Assembly (NCBI GenBank): GCA_009929855.1
Contig: RZZN01000014.1
Coordinates: 1-64,000 of the forward strand
Source: Gammaproteobacteria bacterium
GTDB lineage: Bacteria > Pseudomonadota > Gammaproteobacteria > Chromatiales > Chromatiaceae
DNA: 64,000 bases
Direction of reading: 5' to 3'
Shown: in pieces, positions 23,446 to 39,267 of the stretch
How positions within the stretch are numbered: the stretch's first letter is position 1
Layout: every line of letters starts with the position of its first letter
Notes under the pieces: generated by a model
Database searches by the model: none
Seen by the model: the letters and a program-made list of their open reading frames with translations, nothing else
What the model was told of the DNA's origin: nothing
Made by a program: the position numbers and the translations under genes

Positions 23446-24812
23446 GATTCAGCCGTCGCTTGCCACTGCGTCGTGACCCAGTCGAGCGAGGCATCCTGAG
23501 ACACACAGAGACCATGGAGTAGATAGCGACCCGCCTCGGTCACCTGGATCTTGTCATCGGTGACCACGAGCAGACCCTGCCCGGCATGACTGCAGAAACG
23601 TTCGTACTCGTTGCCGAGCCACCGAGCGGAGCTCGCCGGGAGCTCCAGATTACACATCAGATAGAGTAGCGCCTCACGGCGGCGGCGCTCCTGATCGGTC
23701 AAGCGACGCCCCCGTCCGACCGGCAGCGAGCCAGCAGCGATCAGACGCTGCCAGGTTCTGAGGTCGGCCGCGTTCTGCACCAGTGCGCCACTGACCTCGC
23801 CGATCCCGCTCGGCCCAAAGCCCAACACCTGCTTGCCCGGCATGGGCGTATAGCCGATCGCGTTGCGGTAGAGACGCCGCTCCTCCTGGGCACAGGTCAG
23901 CTCATCGTCTTTCCGCGCGAAGACATCGAGACCGACCCAGCGATAACCCGCGTCAGTGAAGGTCTCGACGGCTTGGTGGAGCAATGAGAGCTTCTCCACC
24001 GGCGTCGGCAGATCATCCAGACTGATGGCATGCTGATGCGGCCGGGTCAAGGGGTCATGCGCATAGCTGAAACAGGCGATGCGATCCGGGCCAAGCTCGA
24101 CGATCCGGTCCAATGTGGCTTGAAAGCTGGCCGGTGTCTGGAAGGGTAGACCATAGATGAGGTCGAGATTGATGCTCTCGAAGCCGGTCTCGCGCGCGGT
24201 CAGGTAGACATCACGGACCATGTCGAGCGACTGTACCCGTCCGATGGCACGCTGGACATTGGTGTTGAGGTCTTGGACACCGAAGCTGACGCGCCTGAAG
24301 CCAAGACCATAGATGAGATCCAATTGACCGGCCGAGGTGCGCCGTGGATTGCACTCGATCGAGGTACAGGCATGATCGAGCAAGGCGAAGTGCCGCTCCA
24401 CGATCTCCATCAGACGCGCCAATTGTGGCTCGTTGAGATGGTTGGGAGTGCCTCCACCGACATGGAGCTGATCGACGACCCGACCCGGTCCGATCAGCTC
24501 GGTGACCATGGCCATCTCGCGATCGAGCATGTCCAGATACTGGTCGACGCGCTCCTCGCTGTGCGTGATGGTGGTATTGCAGGCACAGTAGAGACAGCGT
24601 ACGTGACAGAAGGGCACGTGCACGTAGAGCGCGAGCGGCTCGTCCGCTCGCTCGCGCAACCCCAAGAGCGCCTCCTTGTAATGGGCATCGCGGAAGGTCG
24701 TGTCGACGACCTTCCGCAATGCCGCTAGGCTACACGCGGGAGGAATATCCCCGAACCGATCAAGAAGTGCGAGTGGCAAACCGGCAGGGAGTGCGTGCGC
24801 CATGTCGGTCAT
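23442..24812 (-). CDS. hemN: Oxygen-independent coproporphyrinogen III oxidase
   Basis: The 456-residue radical-SAM enzyme converts coproporphyrinogen III to protoporphyrinogen IX without oxygen. The 4Fe-4S/SAM motif with the extra cysteine typical of true HemN is CHVRCLYCAC (about residue 69 on), preceded by LYVHVPF. VGGGTPNHL, ECNPRRT and SFGVQDLN follow, and the C-terminal domain has GFGPSGIGEV. Length equals E. coli HemN (457). It sits between bchE and bchJ and supplies protoporphyrin for anaerobic bacteriochlorophyll synthesis. Confidence 0.95.
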   Translation of the reverse strand: MTDMAHALPAGLPLALLDRFGDIPPACSLAALRKVVDTTFRDAHYKEALLGLRERADEPLALYVHVPFCHVRCLYCACNTTITHSEERVDQYLDMLDREMAMVTELIGPGRVVDQLHVGGGTPNHLNEPQLARLMEIVERHFALLDHACTSIECNPRRTSAGQLDLIYGLGFRRVSFGVQDLNTNVQRAIGRVQSLDMVRDVYLTARETGFESINLDLIYGLPFQTPASFQATLDRIVELGPDRIACFSYAHDPLTRPHQHAISLDDLPTPVEKLSLLHQAVETFTDAGYRWVGLDVFARKDDELTCAQEERRLYRNAIGYTPMPGKQVLGFGPSGIGEVSGALVQNAADLRTWQRLIAAGSLPVGRGRRLTDQERRRREALLYLMCNLELPASSARWLGNEYERFCSHAGQGLLVVTDDKIQVTEAGRYLLHGLCVSQDASLDWVTTQWQATAES

Positions 24813-24817
24813 CCCAT

Positions 24818-26476
24818 CTAGTCTGATTGCACCGAGGTGAGATTGGGCTTGGCGGCGCTGCTGGTGCTGATCGGCAGATCCGACTCGTTCACTTGCAGAT
24901 CGTCCGGCGCGCCACAGGCCACGATCTTGACCGGGGTGCCCTTGAAATTCATGTCGGCAGCAAGATCCGGTCGATCGCGCTTGAGCTGCGCGATCTCCTC
25001 CGCGGTCAAGACCTTGGAGGCGTCGAACCCGAGATCCACCTCGGCGGTCATGCCCTTCATCTTGAGTCGCTCCAGATCGTAGAACTTCTTGGAGGCGGTG
25101 GTCTTGGCGAAGGCCTTGAGACAGCCGAGCATGTAGCGACGACGGAACTTGTCCTTGATCCAGGGATACTCGAGGAAGCTCTTGCGCATGTAGAAGCGCG
25201 CGTAGTTCTTCAGCACGCCCTTGAGCACCTGCTCGCGCGTCATCGCCTCGGGCTTCATGATCGGCGTGACGAAATTGTACTTGGAATAGTCACGGACCTC
25301 GACCCGGTCGCCCAGCTCTTCGAACAGCTCGGCGAAGGGCCAGGGCGTATACATGTTCCAGTTCGCCATGTCCGGCTTCCAATCCTGCGCCAGGCGATAG
25401 GTCTCCTCGATGGTCTCCGGGGTCTCGTTCTCCAAGCCCATGATGAACTGGACCTCGGCGACGATCCCAGCCTGCTGGAGGAGCTTGACGGCAAGCTTGT
25501 TCTGCTCGACCGTCGTCTGCTTGCGGAAGGTGTCGAGGTTCAGCTGTGAGACCGCCTCGGTGCCGAGCGAGACATGGACCATCCCGGCCTTGCGATAGAG
25601 CGGCAACAGGTCGCGGTCACGCATGATATCGGTGACCCGGGTGTTGATACCCCAGTAGAGCGGCAACTTGCGCTTGATCAGCTCCTCGCAGAGCGCGACG
25701 AACTTCTTCTGGAAGATGGTGGGCTCCTCGTCGGCGAGGATCATGAAGCCGACATTGTGGTCGCGCACCAGGGCCTCGATCTCGTCGACGAACTTCTTCG
25801 GATCACGATGCCGGTACTTGCGCCAGAATTTCCACTGCGAGCAGAAACGGCAGGTGAAGGGACAGCCACGCGCGAAGTTCGGCACCGCGACCCGGCAATT
25901 GAGCGGGGTGTAGATGTACTTGTCCCAATCCAGCAAGGACCAGTCGGGCGTGAGTGTATCCAGGTTCTCGATGACCGGTCGCGCGGGCGTGGCCACCACC
26001 TGACCGTCGTCATCGAGATAGGAGATCCCCCGGATGCGCTTGCGGTCCTTGCGGTGCGTGCCAGCCTCGATGGATTGCAGGAGCTCGACGGCGATCTCCT
26101 CGCCCTCGCCACGGACGATATAGTCGATCCACGGCGCCTCGCTGAAGACCTGCGCGTACATGAAGGTCGCATGGATGCCGCCGAGCACGGTCACGCAATC
26201 GGGATATTCTTCCTTGGCGATCTGCAGTGTGGTCTGGGCCTTGTAGATCTGCGGCGTGATGGCCGTGGCCAGGACGACGTCGGGCTGATTGACACGGATG
26301 ATCTCGCGCAGCTTGTCATCGGGGATGTCATAGGTCATGGCATCGACGAAGCGGACGTTCGTCATGCCGGCATGCTTGAGTGCACCGCCGATGTATGCCA
26401 CCCATCCGGGCGGCCAGTTTCCGGCAATCTCGGCACCGCCACAATGATAGTTGGGCTGGATCATCAATATACGCAT
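24818..26476 (-). CDS. bchE: Mg-protoporphyrin IX monomethyl ester anaerobic oxidative cyclase
   Basis: The 552-residue enzyme closes the isocyclic ring of bacteriochlorophyll under anoxic conditions using water-derived oxygen. It has an N-terminal B12-binding-like domain ([21 protein letters not shown], then [11 protein letters not shown]) and a radical-SAM core with the cysteine motif CPFTCRFC followed by [17 protein letters not shown] 26476 is preferred because of AGGA upstream and the family start MRILMI. It heads the bchE-hemN-bchJ-MenE-like run. No gene for the oxygen-dependent cyclase AcsF is present in the window. Confidence 0.96.
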   Translation of the reverse strand: MRILMIQPNYHCGGAEIAGNWPPGWVAYIGGALKHAGMTNVRFVDAMTYDIPDDKLREIIRVNQPDVVLATAITPQIYKAQTTLQIAKEEYPDCVTVLGGIHATFMYAQVFSEAPWIDYIVRGEGEEIAVELLQSIEAGTHRKDRKRIRGISYLDDDGQVVATPARPVIENLDTLTPDWSLLDWDKYIYTPLNCRVAVPNFARGCPFTCRFCSQWKFWRKYRHRDPKKFVDEIEALVRDHNVGFMILADEEPTIFQKKFVALCEELIKRKLPLYWGINTRVTDIMRDRDLLPLYRKAGMVHVSLGTEAVSQLNLDTFRKQTTVEQNKLAVKLLQQAGIVAEVQFIMGLENETPETIEETYRLAQDWKPDMANWNMYTPWPFAELFEELGDRVEVRDYSKYNFVTPIMKPEAMTREQVLKGVLKNYARFYMRKSFLEYPWIKDKFRRRYMLGCLKAFAKTTASKKFYDLERLKMKGMTAEVDLGFDASKVLTAEEIAQLKRDRPDLAADMNFKGTPVKIVACGAPDDLQVNESDLPISTSSAAKPNLTSVQSD

Positions 26477-26792
26477 GAGAAATCCTCGGAAACGGGCCAA
26501 ACTGAAGGCGGAGCACTCCGGCTGGGAAAGCCAGGTCTGATCATGTTCGAATCTCGATTCATCGAATCGGTCGCTTGCGCCATCCCTGGGCGCGCTAGGA
26601 TATAGGCTAGCCGATTTCCCAGCATGATGATATGACTTGGCTCAAGACCGTCAAGATTTCGATTCAGCGCATCCTCGCGCTCGACGGCCGTGGCGATTCT
26701 ATACTATAGGCATGCCAGCAGCGAAGCGGGCGGGTGCTGGCGAAGATCTCGACCTCCGGGATATGAGACAGGGTGTGAATGGCGCGGTGGGG
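26477..26792. other. 316-bp gap between puhE and bchE
   Basis: No gene is seen. This should contain the end of the puh transcript and the promoter of the bchE operon. On the bchE side three alternating half-sites, GAATC (26549-26553), GATTC (26556-26560) and GAATC (26564-26568), lie about 75-90 bases upstream of the start. An AT-rich near-palindrome CTATACTATAG occurs at 26699-26709. I found no clear B12 riboswitch and no FnrL-type site (TTGAT-N4-ATCAA). Confidence 0.4.
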
Positions 26793-27647
26793 TCACGGCT
26801 CTGGCCCTTTGGCGTCGGTTGCCCGACCAAGCCGGCCACTCGCCCGAGCGGGCGCGCCAACCCTGGTTTGAGCGGCGTCGTTCAGGGTTTCATTGCGCTG
26901 CGGCAGTGCCCAGGCCCAGAGCGCCTCGTCGTGCAGCGGCAACACGAGAAACCAATGCTCGAGGATCCCGAGGGACAAGAGGGTCGCCACCAGGATCAAG
27001 GCGACGACGGCGGACCCGGTCAACTCGGGGTCCAGCGTCCGGAATACCAACAGCGCCGCCGCCAGGGTCGACAGGGTCACCGAAACCGGAAACAGGAGAT
27101 TCATGCTCCGTTTCGGCATATAGGTCTTGAGATAGGCGAGATGTTCCGGCAGCCAGTCGTTCAGATTGGGCACGCCGAGAAACAGATTCAGCTTGGCGCT
27201 CCAGCGCATCAACCAGAGCACGACGAAGGCCCAGGTGCCGACCTGATTGGGCTCGCCCCAGGCGATGACCACCAAGAAGGCGACCGACATCAAGACCGCG
27301 ATCTCATGGTAGAGACTGGTCATGACCGCCAGGCCGAAACGCCGCCACCCGGTGCAACCCGACGGACAAGCCGTCTTGCGTGGGCCGGTGACGAGTCCGG
27401 TGAAATAGCTCATCTCCAGCACGCCCCACACGACCACACCCGCGGTGAAGGAGACATAGGCGGCGACGGCCGATGTCGATGGACTGCTCACCACCAAGAC
27501 GAAGATGGCCAGTGCGAGCGCAATCGCCCCACCGAGCAGGGTCCAGCGGAAGGTGCGTCCCGGCAGGTTGTCCAGGTATAGAACGAGCCCAGTGCTGAAC
27601 CACCAGAGCCCGAGCGCAAAGCCTACTGGCAGGGCGTAGTCGAGCAT
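26793..27647 (-). CDS. puhE: Photosynthetic complex assembly protein PuhE (DUF3623)
   Basis: A 284-residue membrane protein with about seven hydrophobic segments. It has the PuhE landmarks LGLWWFSTGLVLYLD near the start, YHEIAVLMSVAFLVVIAWGEPNQ in the middle and FLGVPNLNDWLPEHLAYLKTYM, with a conserved LEHWFLVLP near the end. PuhE modulates reaction-centre and LH1 assembly in Rhodobacter; its mechanism is unknown. It follows puhC after a 166-base gap with no gene in it. The hydrophilic C-terminal tail of about 30 residues looks unconserved. Confidence 0.9.
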   Translation of the reverse strand: MLDYALPVGFALGLWWFSTGLVLYLDNLPGRTFRWTLLGGAIALALAIFVLVVSSPSTSAVAAYVSFTAGVVVWGVLEMSYFTGLVTGPRKTACPSGCTGWRRFGLAVMTSLYHEIAVLMSVAFLVVIAWGEPNQVGTWAFVVLWLMRWSAKLNLFLGVPNLNDWLPEHLAYLKTYMPKRSMNLLFPVSVTLSTLAAALLVFRTLDPELTGSAVVALILVATLLSLGILEHWFLVLPLHDEALWAWALPQRNETLNDAAQTRVGAPARASGRLGRATDAKGPEP

Positions 27648-27813
27648 GCGTGAGATCCTTAGCCCGAATGACTTGCGCGACCGACCGCCTCATCGGGACG
27701 ACCGGCCGCGTCAGCGAGCCTCGAGGAAGGGCGAGCCGCGCGCGCCCCAATGTCCACGCGCGCCGCTCGCCATTGACTTGTACCGCTGCGCGCGCTCGCG
27801 CCGGATACGCCCG

Positions 27814-28266
27814 TCACGGGCTCGCGATCGGTTGCTGCGGGCTCAGGAAACGCCCGATCGCGGCCTCGTTGGTCGCTCCGAAGGCCCGAAGGCTGACAAG
27901 GAATTCGGTCGAGCCGTCCTCCAGCGTGAAATGGCCATCGGCGCGATAGCTGACACGATAGGGTCCATCGAGGTCCACGCCGTGCTTACCCCGCTCGCGC
28001 TCCAAGGTCCGGAGAAGACCGCGGATGAAGCCGTCCTCATCCGGCGGGATCACCTCGAGCAAGACCCCAGTGGACGCATCATAGACGTTCAGATCACCCC
28101 GATCGCCATCGACGAAACGAATATCACGCCCAGCGACCTCCGCCTCGAGCGGAATCTGGGTCGGATCATAGCCCGTGATGCGCGCCAGGGCGACAGCGAG
28201 GATCGTGAAACCGACCAAGGCCGCGATCGCGATCAGGATATGCCGCGGAAAAGGGCGATCATGCAT
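27814..28266 (-). CDS. puhC: Photosynthetic complex assembly protein PuhC
   Basis: A protein of about 150 residues with one N-terminal transmembrane helix (FPRHILIAIAALVGFTILAV) and a periplasmic domain containing RDIRFVDGDRGDLNVYDA and EDGFIRGLLRTLERERG, the segments typical of PuhC. PuhC is needed for efficient LH1 and RC assembly. ATG 28266 is chosen over a TTG three codons upstream. It lies 21 bases after puhB. Confidence 0.9.
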   Translation of the reverse strand: MHDRPFPRHILIAIAALVGFTILAVALARITGYDPTQIPLEAEVAGRDIRFVDGDRGDLNVYDASTGVLLEVIPPDEDGFIRGLLRTLERERGKHGVDLDGPYRVSYRADGHFTLEDGSTEFLVSLRAFGATNEAAIGRFLSPQQPIASP

Positions 28267-28287
28267 GTCACTCAAGATATAACCTCG

Positions 28288-28947
28288 TCAGGATATCCGG
28301 GTAATCCGCGGCACACTATCATCATCGTCCGGCTCATGATGCCCAGTCGCCGTCCCGCCGGAGTCGTGCTCAAGGTCACGCGCCAGCGCGGCGGCGAGGA
28401 TCTCGGCGACCTTGCTGGCCTCGGGGATCGCGCGCAGCATCGGCTGAGGCCGAGCGAAATGCCATGGACGCACATGGGGCCACAGGATGACATAGGAGGC
28501 GCGCGCGCCCTCCTTCAGGATCAAAGGGATATCACCGGTATCATCCAAGTAGCGCCGGATCTCGGCCGAGCGAATCTGGCTGAAGGGGAAGTTCACGATC
28601 ATCGGCAGGGCCACGCCGAAACGCATCACGACGCGGTGCGTGGTAATGGTATAGATGGTGGCCCGCGCCATGGACCAGGCCAGCAGCATCAGGGCACCGA
28701 TGGCAATCGCCGCCAGCGCGATGACCCACAGCGACCCGGACAGGGTCGTGATCAGGGTTTGACCCGCGGCGACCGAGGCGAGCACCTGCCAGAGCAGGAT
28801 CAGTAGAAAATAGAACGCAATCTTCCATACGTGGAAGGCGCGTCGCGCCAACACGGGCCAGCGCGGCGCACCTTGCCAGAGCATCTCCTCGCCAGGCGGG
28901 AGATGCTCGGGTAAGCCGGGGATCGGCTCGGACTCATGCTCCCTCAC
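28288..28947 (-). CDS. puhB: Photosynthetic complex assembly protein PuhB
   Basis: A 219-residue protein with a hydrophilic N-terminus ([21 protein letters not shown]), two or three transmembrane helices around residues 38-100, and a PH-like YdbS domain including [19 protein letters not shown]. PuhB assists reaction-centre assembly. The start is GTG 28947, overlapping the puhA stop (GTGA), so translation is coupled to the H subunit. Confidence 0.92.
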   Translation of the reverse strand: MREHESEPIPGLPEHLPPGEEMLWQGAPRWPVLARRAFHVWKIAFYFLLILLWQVLASVAAGQTLITTLSGSLWVIALAAIAIGALMLLAWSMARATIYTITTHRVVMRFGVALPMIVNFPFSQIRSAEIRRYLDDTGDIPLILKEGARASYVILWPHVRPWHFARPQPMLRAIPEASKVAEILAAALARDLEHDSGGTATGHHEPDDDDSVPRITRIS

Positions 28948-29711
28948 AACAGAGGCCCGGTCCGGTCCGCGGTCGCATAGAGATGACCGCCGGCATAGTA
29001 GGCGCAGACCTTGTCCTCTTCATAGAGCGTGATCTGATCCGGCTTGGACAAGGTCGGCACATTCGCGAAGTGCTCGCCACGGATCGACGTGACCTTGACC
29101 TTGCGATTCGTCTTGTCGAAACGCGTGAAGTTGATCGGCAACAGAACCTGCTTGCCGTTCTTGGCGACCTTCATCTCCAGATAGCGGATCTGCGGCTCGG
29201 AACGGTCGACCCACACATCGGTGATGGTCCCGCCGACTTCGCCATCGAAGCCGATGACGGTCATGCCGCGCGGATCCGGATCCTTCTCGGCGATCGAGAA
29301 ATCGGTCGCGACACGCAGCGGAACGATCTTGGGCTGCCCCTCATAGGTCAGATCCGGATGTTTGGCGCGATCCGGCGATGCACTCGGGCCGAAGGCCGAC
29401 AACATGGGATCGCCCTTGGGGATATAGGCCGTACCCGGATAGGGTTCCGCGGGGGTGGCGTTGATCACATCCGGCGCCTCGGCGCGGGGCACCGAGACCG
29501 TCCCACCGCCATGCGGAAGGACAAAGGTCTTGGGTTTCGGCATGGGCGGGAAACCCTCGATCTTGACACGGCCACCGCGGCTGGACTCCAGGGGATAACC
29601 CTCGCGCTTGTTCTCGCTGTGCAGATAGTAGATGAGCCCGGCAAAGAAGAACCAGAAGACATAGAGGACGAGCTGTGCAACGTCGATATAGCTGGTGATG
29701 GCTGCTGTCAT
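28944..29711 (-). CDS. puhA: Photosynthetic reaction centre H subunit
   Basis: The 255-residue H subunit has a single N-terminal transmembrane helix ([20 protein letters not shown]) followed by a cytoplasmic PRC-barrel domain. It carries [12 protein letters not shown] just after the helix, [14 protein letters not shown], and the barrel strands around [27 protein letters not shown]. It caps the L/M core and lines the proton path to quinone QB. The gene follows bchM, but lhaA, which lies between them in several well-studied species, is missing. A good AGACCTC-type leader is not obvious; a ribosome site GGAGG lies at 29719-29723 on the minus strand. Confidence 0.96.
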   Translation of the reverse strand: MTAAITSYIDVAQLVLYVFWFFFAGLIYYLHSENKREGYPLESSRGGRVKIEGFPPMPKPKTFVLPHGGGTVSVPRAEAPDVINATPAEPYPGTAYIPKGDPMLSAFGPSASPDRAKHPDLTYEGQPKIVPLRVATDFSIAEKDPDPRGMTVIGFDGEVGGTITDVWVDRSEPQIRYLEMKVAKNGKQVLLPINFTRFDKTNRKVKVTSIRGEHFANVPTLSKPDQITLYEEDKVCAYYAGGHLYATADRTGPLL

Positions 29712-29981
29712 GATGAGACCTCCGTGGGACGAAAGACTAACCGGGATGACCGGCTAGGTCGAAACGCGATGACCGCCGCGGACCGGGGCCGATCGGGGGG
29801 GCGAGACACGAACCTTTGGCGACCGACCTGACGAACGATGCTCTGGATCTCTTGGTGTTGGAAGACTCCCAAGCAAGTGATGAAGACCGGCCGACGCCGG
29901 GCCGAACAACGACCGGGCACAGCCTTGCGGCCACCCGGGCCACCCGAGCGGCGGCCATGCCCAGACAGGTCGGGAGCCTCT

Positions 29982-30682
29982 TCATGCCGGAACCAGCTCC
30001 AAGGCCTGCGAGGTATAGAAGCCCACAGCGACCCGCTTGGTCCGCTGCGAGCGCCACTGCGCCAAGGCGGGCGCGGCGGCCAGCGCGGATTTCAGGGTCT
30101 CGACACCGACCGGCTCGATGGCCGGCGCGCGATTGCCGCGCGGAAAGAAGCGACCGAGCGCGTGCATCACCGCCAAGGCGGGCGTGCGCGGGGCAAAGGT
30201 GAAGAGGATGGAACCGCGGGTCCGACCGGCCAGCTCGCCGAGCACCCTCACCACATCGGCCGGGACATAATGGATCAGCGAGTCCATGGCGACCACATGA
30301 TCGAAGTCGCCGTGCGCCGGGTCCAGCATGTCGCCGGCCTCGAAGCGCACCGAACCCGGCCCCAGATCCCGCGGCAGACGCTCGCGCGCGATCTCGATCA
30401 GGGTCGGCGCCACATCGATCGCGACCACCTCGGCACCGCGGCGCGCCGCCTCGACAGCCAGGGCGCCTGTGCCGCAGCCGGCATCGAGCAGACGCTTGCC
30501 GGTGAGATCAGCGGGCAGCCAGCTCAAGAGTGTCGCGCGCATGTCGTCGCGACCGGCACGCACGGTCTCGCGGATGCGGCTGACCTTGGCATCCGAGGTG
30601 AGCTTCTTCCAAGCATCGGCTGCGGTGCGGTCGAAGTAGGTCTCGATCGCCGCGCGGCGCTCTTGATAGGACCCGTTGGCCA

Positions 30683-30683
<1 letters not shown>
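29982..30683 (-). CDS. bchM: Mg-protoporphyrin IX methyltransferase
   Basis: The 233-residue SAM-dependent enzyme methylates the C13 propionate of Mg-protoporphyrin IX. The SAM motif is LLDAGCGTGALAVEAARRGAEV, preceded by the family N-terminus YQERRAAIETYFDRTAADAW, and followed by FDHVVAMDSLIHYVPADV and GSILFTFAPRTPALAVMHALG. ATG 30683 shares one base with the bchL stop (TGATG). The frame running further upstream is only a shadow of bchL. About 270 bases separate it from puhA. Confidence 0.95.
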
Positions 30684-35305
<4,622 letters not shown>

Positions 35306-35331
<26 letters not shown>

Positions 35332-36892
35332 CGTAGAGCGTCTCCACGGTGATGATCTGGATACCCTGCTCTTCGGCGAAGCGCTCGGTGTTGCGACGCG
35401 CCTTGCCACGCACGAAGAACGGGATCTTCTTCAATTCCTGCTCGGCGTCCGCCGCCCACACTACGGCCGCGGCCTGGTCCGAATCCGACCTGTCCGTTGG
35501 CAGCGGCGTCTCGTCCGGCACCGCGTCCGGTCGAGCCGCGGTCGCCGGTGCACCGAGGTGCGACGGCGTGGCCGCGTCATGAAACTCGAAGTCCTCCCGA
35601 AACATGGTGATGAGATGCTCCTCGAGCCCCATCATCAAGGGGTGGACCCAGGTGTCGAAGAGGACGTTCGCCCCCTCGAAACCCATCTGTGGCGCATAAC
35701 GCGCCGGAAAGTCCTGCACATGCACGGGCGCCGAGATGACCGCGCAGGGGATGCCCAGACGCTTGGCGATATGTCGCTCCATCTGAGTCCCCAGCATCAG
35801 CTCGGGATGCAGCTCAGCCGCCCGTTGCTCGACCTCCAGATAATCGTCCGTGATCAGTGGCTCGACCCCGTAGCGTCTCGCGCACTCGCGCAGGTCGCGG
35901 GCGAATTCACGCGCATAGGTCCCGAGCCCTACCAGGGTGAACCCCAGCTCATCCACGCAGACCCGCGCCGCGGCCACCGCGTGCGTCGCATCGGCAAAGA
36001 TGAAGACACGCTTGCCGGTGAGATAGGTCGAATCGACCGAGCGCGAGTACCAGGGCATTCTAGACCAAATCGGCGACTTGGCAGCGGCCACCTCGACCGC
36101 GAGCAGACGACCCACCTCGTCGAGAAAGTCGCGCGTGGCCCCGATCCCGATCGGGACCGTCTTCACCGTCGGCTGGCCGAACATCCGCTCCAGCCAGTGA
36201 CAGGTCTGATCGGCGGTCTCCGGGTAGAGGCAGACATTGACGTCCGCCTCGGGGATGCGCAGCAGATCCTCGGGGGTCGCGCCCAGCGGGGCGACCACAT
36301 GCACATCGACCCCCACCGAATCGAGCAGTCGGGTGACCTCGGCGACATCGTCGCGGCAGCGGAAACCGAGCGCGGTCGGCCCCAGCAGATTGGCCTTGGG
36401 CCGCTGACCGTCCGGACGCGCCGGGCGGTGTCGGCCGGCCTCGGGGACCCGTGATCGCAAGAGTCCACGCACCAGCTGATAGAAGGTCTCGTTGGCGCCC
36501 CAGCACTCCTTGCGCGTATAGGCCGGCAGCTCCAGCGGCAGGACTGGAACCGGCAGACCCATGCCGCGCGCCAGCGCACCGGGTTGATCCTGGATCAGCT
36601 CGGCGGTGCAGGCCTCCCCGACCAAGAGCACGCTCGGGCGAAAACGCTCATAGGCCTCGGCCACGCTGGTCTTGACCAGCGCGGCGGTATCCCCGCCCAG
36701 CTCGCGCGCTTGAAAGGTCGTATAGGTCACGGGCGGACGCTCGGCGCGCCGCTCGATCATGGTGAAGAGTAGATCCGCGTAGGTATCACCCTGCGGGGCA
36801 TGCAATACCAGATGCACGCCGCGCATCGAAGCGGCGATGCGCATGGCGCCGATGTGCGGGGGTCCCTCGTAGCTCCAAAGCGTCAGCTGCAT
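35306..36892 (-). CDS. bchB: Dark protochlorophyllide reductase subunit BchB
   Basis: The 528-residue NifK-like subunit forms the catalytic heterotetramer with BchN. The sequence begins [17 protein letters not shown], and Asp36, which is the unusual fourth ligand of the 4Fe-4S cluster in this family, is present in [14 protein letters not shown]-terminal PCP-red domain follows a linker of about 40 low-complexity residues and contains [18 protein letters not shown]. It lies five bases after bchN and overlaps bchH. Confidence 0.97.
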
Positions 36893-36896
36893 GAGA

Positions 36897-38698
<1,802 letters not shown>

Positions 38699-38753
38699 GG
38701 GGCAAAAATCATCATCAAAGGCTGTGGCCGCCATCCGGAAGGCGGATATGACG

Positions 38754-38782
38754 AATCTAGTCCGGTTTCAAGGATGCGTCAA
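38754..38782 (-). promoter_or_regulatory. Sigma-70 promoter of the bchF superoperon
   Basis: Read on the minus strand, TTGACG (38777-38782) and TAGATT (38754-38759) are separated by exactly 17 bases, giving five of six and four of six matches to the consensus. Transcription would begin near 38747. Upstream of the -35 lies a long palindrome, so the promoter is well placed for repression. Confidence 0.65.
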
Positions 38783-38810
38783 CTAGACTTTACGTAAACC
38801 TGACTTGACA
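38777..38810. promoter_or_regulatory. Nested palindrome, possible PpsR/CrtJ operator pair
   Basis: A perfect 10-bp palindrome TTTACGTAAA (38789-38798) shares its exact centre with an outer inverted repeat GTCAA (38778-38782) and TTGAC (38805-38809). PpsR/CrtJ binds TGT-N12-ACA. Two overlapping near-matches are present: CGT-N12-ACG at 38777-38794 and CGT-N12-ACA at 38793-38810, i.e. two and one mismatches. The element covers the bchF -35 box. Binding by PpsR, encoded next door, is an inference. Confidence 0.5.
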
Positions 38811-38923
38811 ACGGGGCGCCAGGAATCACAATAGAAGCGCGAGCCTGACTCAGAGGACCCGCCCAACGCGGGTCACTCGGCTGACGAGCGCGATCCGTCG
38901 CGGCGATCTCCGCTCGATCAGGC

Positions 38924-38948
38924 GTCGCACAACGGCTGGCTGTGCGAC
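38924..38948. repeat. 8-bp inverted repeat in the bchF-ppsR control region
   Basis: GTCGCACA (38924-38931) pairs perfectly with TGTGCGAC (38941-38948) across a nine-base loop. It lies midway between the two divergent promoters and may be an operator or a hairpin at a transcript end. Confidence 0.4.
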
Positions 38949-38987
38949 CGCGCGGCGGATCTGCGCATCGGCTTGCTCAGGGCGCCT

Positions 38988-39009
38988 TGGCATGATTTCT
39001 GCCTATAAT
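38988..39009 (+). promoter_or_regulatory. Possible ppsR promoter with sigma-54-like and TATAAT elements
   Basis: TGGCATGATTTCTGC (38988-39002) keeps the GG and GC doublets at the exact spacing of sigma-54 promoters. It overlaps a perfect TATAAT (39004-39009), but no good -35 box lies 17 bases upstream. Either element could drive ppsR, which starts about 250 bases downstream. Confidence 0.35.
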
Positions 39010-39267
39010 CGTGATCGTTGTTCTCAAGCGACGCAGGCAAACTCTGCATTCGAATTCACGGCATGACGTGATTTGCGCTCGCGCTGAAATCATGATCCTG
39101 CAATCTGAACGAGACCCACCGAGCCCAGCGCTCGATGATATCAAGTGCAGCGACATCGAGGGCAGAGCGTCTCCCGCGGTCCTTGATCCTGCCAACCAGC
39201 AGCCACCGCGCGATCCGCGAGCCGACCGGTCGAGCGAGCCATCACGCACTGGAGGGTCTGACCGTCA

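Larger units (their letters stand above)
38735..39267. other. Divergent control region between bchF and ppsR
   Basis: This 533-bp gene-free region separates the bchF superoperon from the regulator ppsR. It holds a good minus-strand promoter for bchF (38754-38782), a nested palindrome across its -35 box (38777-38810), an 8-bp inverted repeat (38924-38948), and a plus-strand element combining a sigma-54-like pair with TATAAT (38988-39009). From the latter, a leader of about 250 bases would precede ppsR. No conserved RNA fold was recognised in that leader. Confidence 0.55.

Noticed and set aside
26477..26792. Cobalamin riboswitch or FnrL site upstream of bchE
   Set aside because: BchE needs B12 and anoxia, so both were looked for. 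No conserved B12-box-like segment or TTGAT-N4-ATCAA site was seen.
29737..29985. 82-residue frame whose ATG overlaps the bchM stop
   Set aside because: The ATGA overlap looks like coupling, but the sequence is Arg/Ser/Pro-rich, has no helix or motif, and does not resemble LhaA. It is best read as non-coding until homologues are shown.
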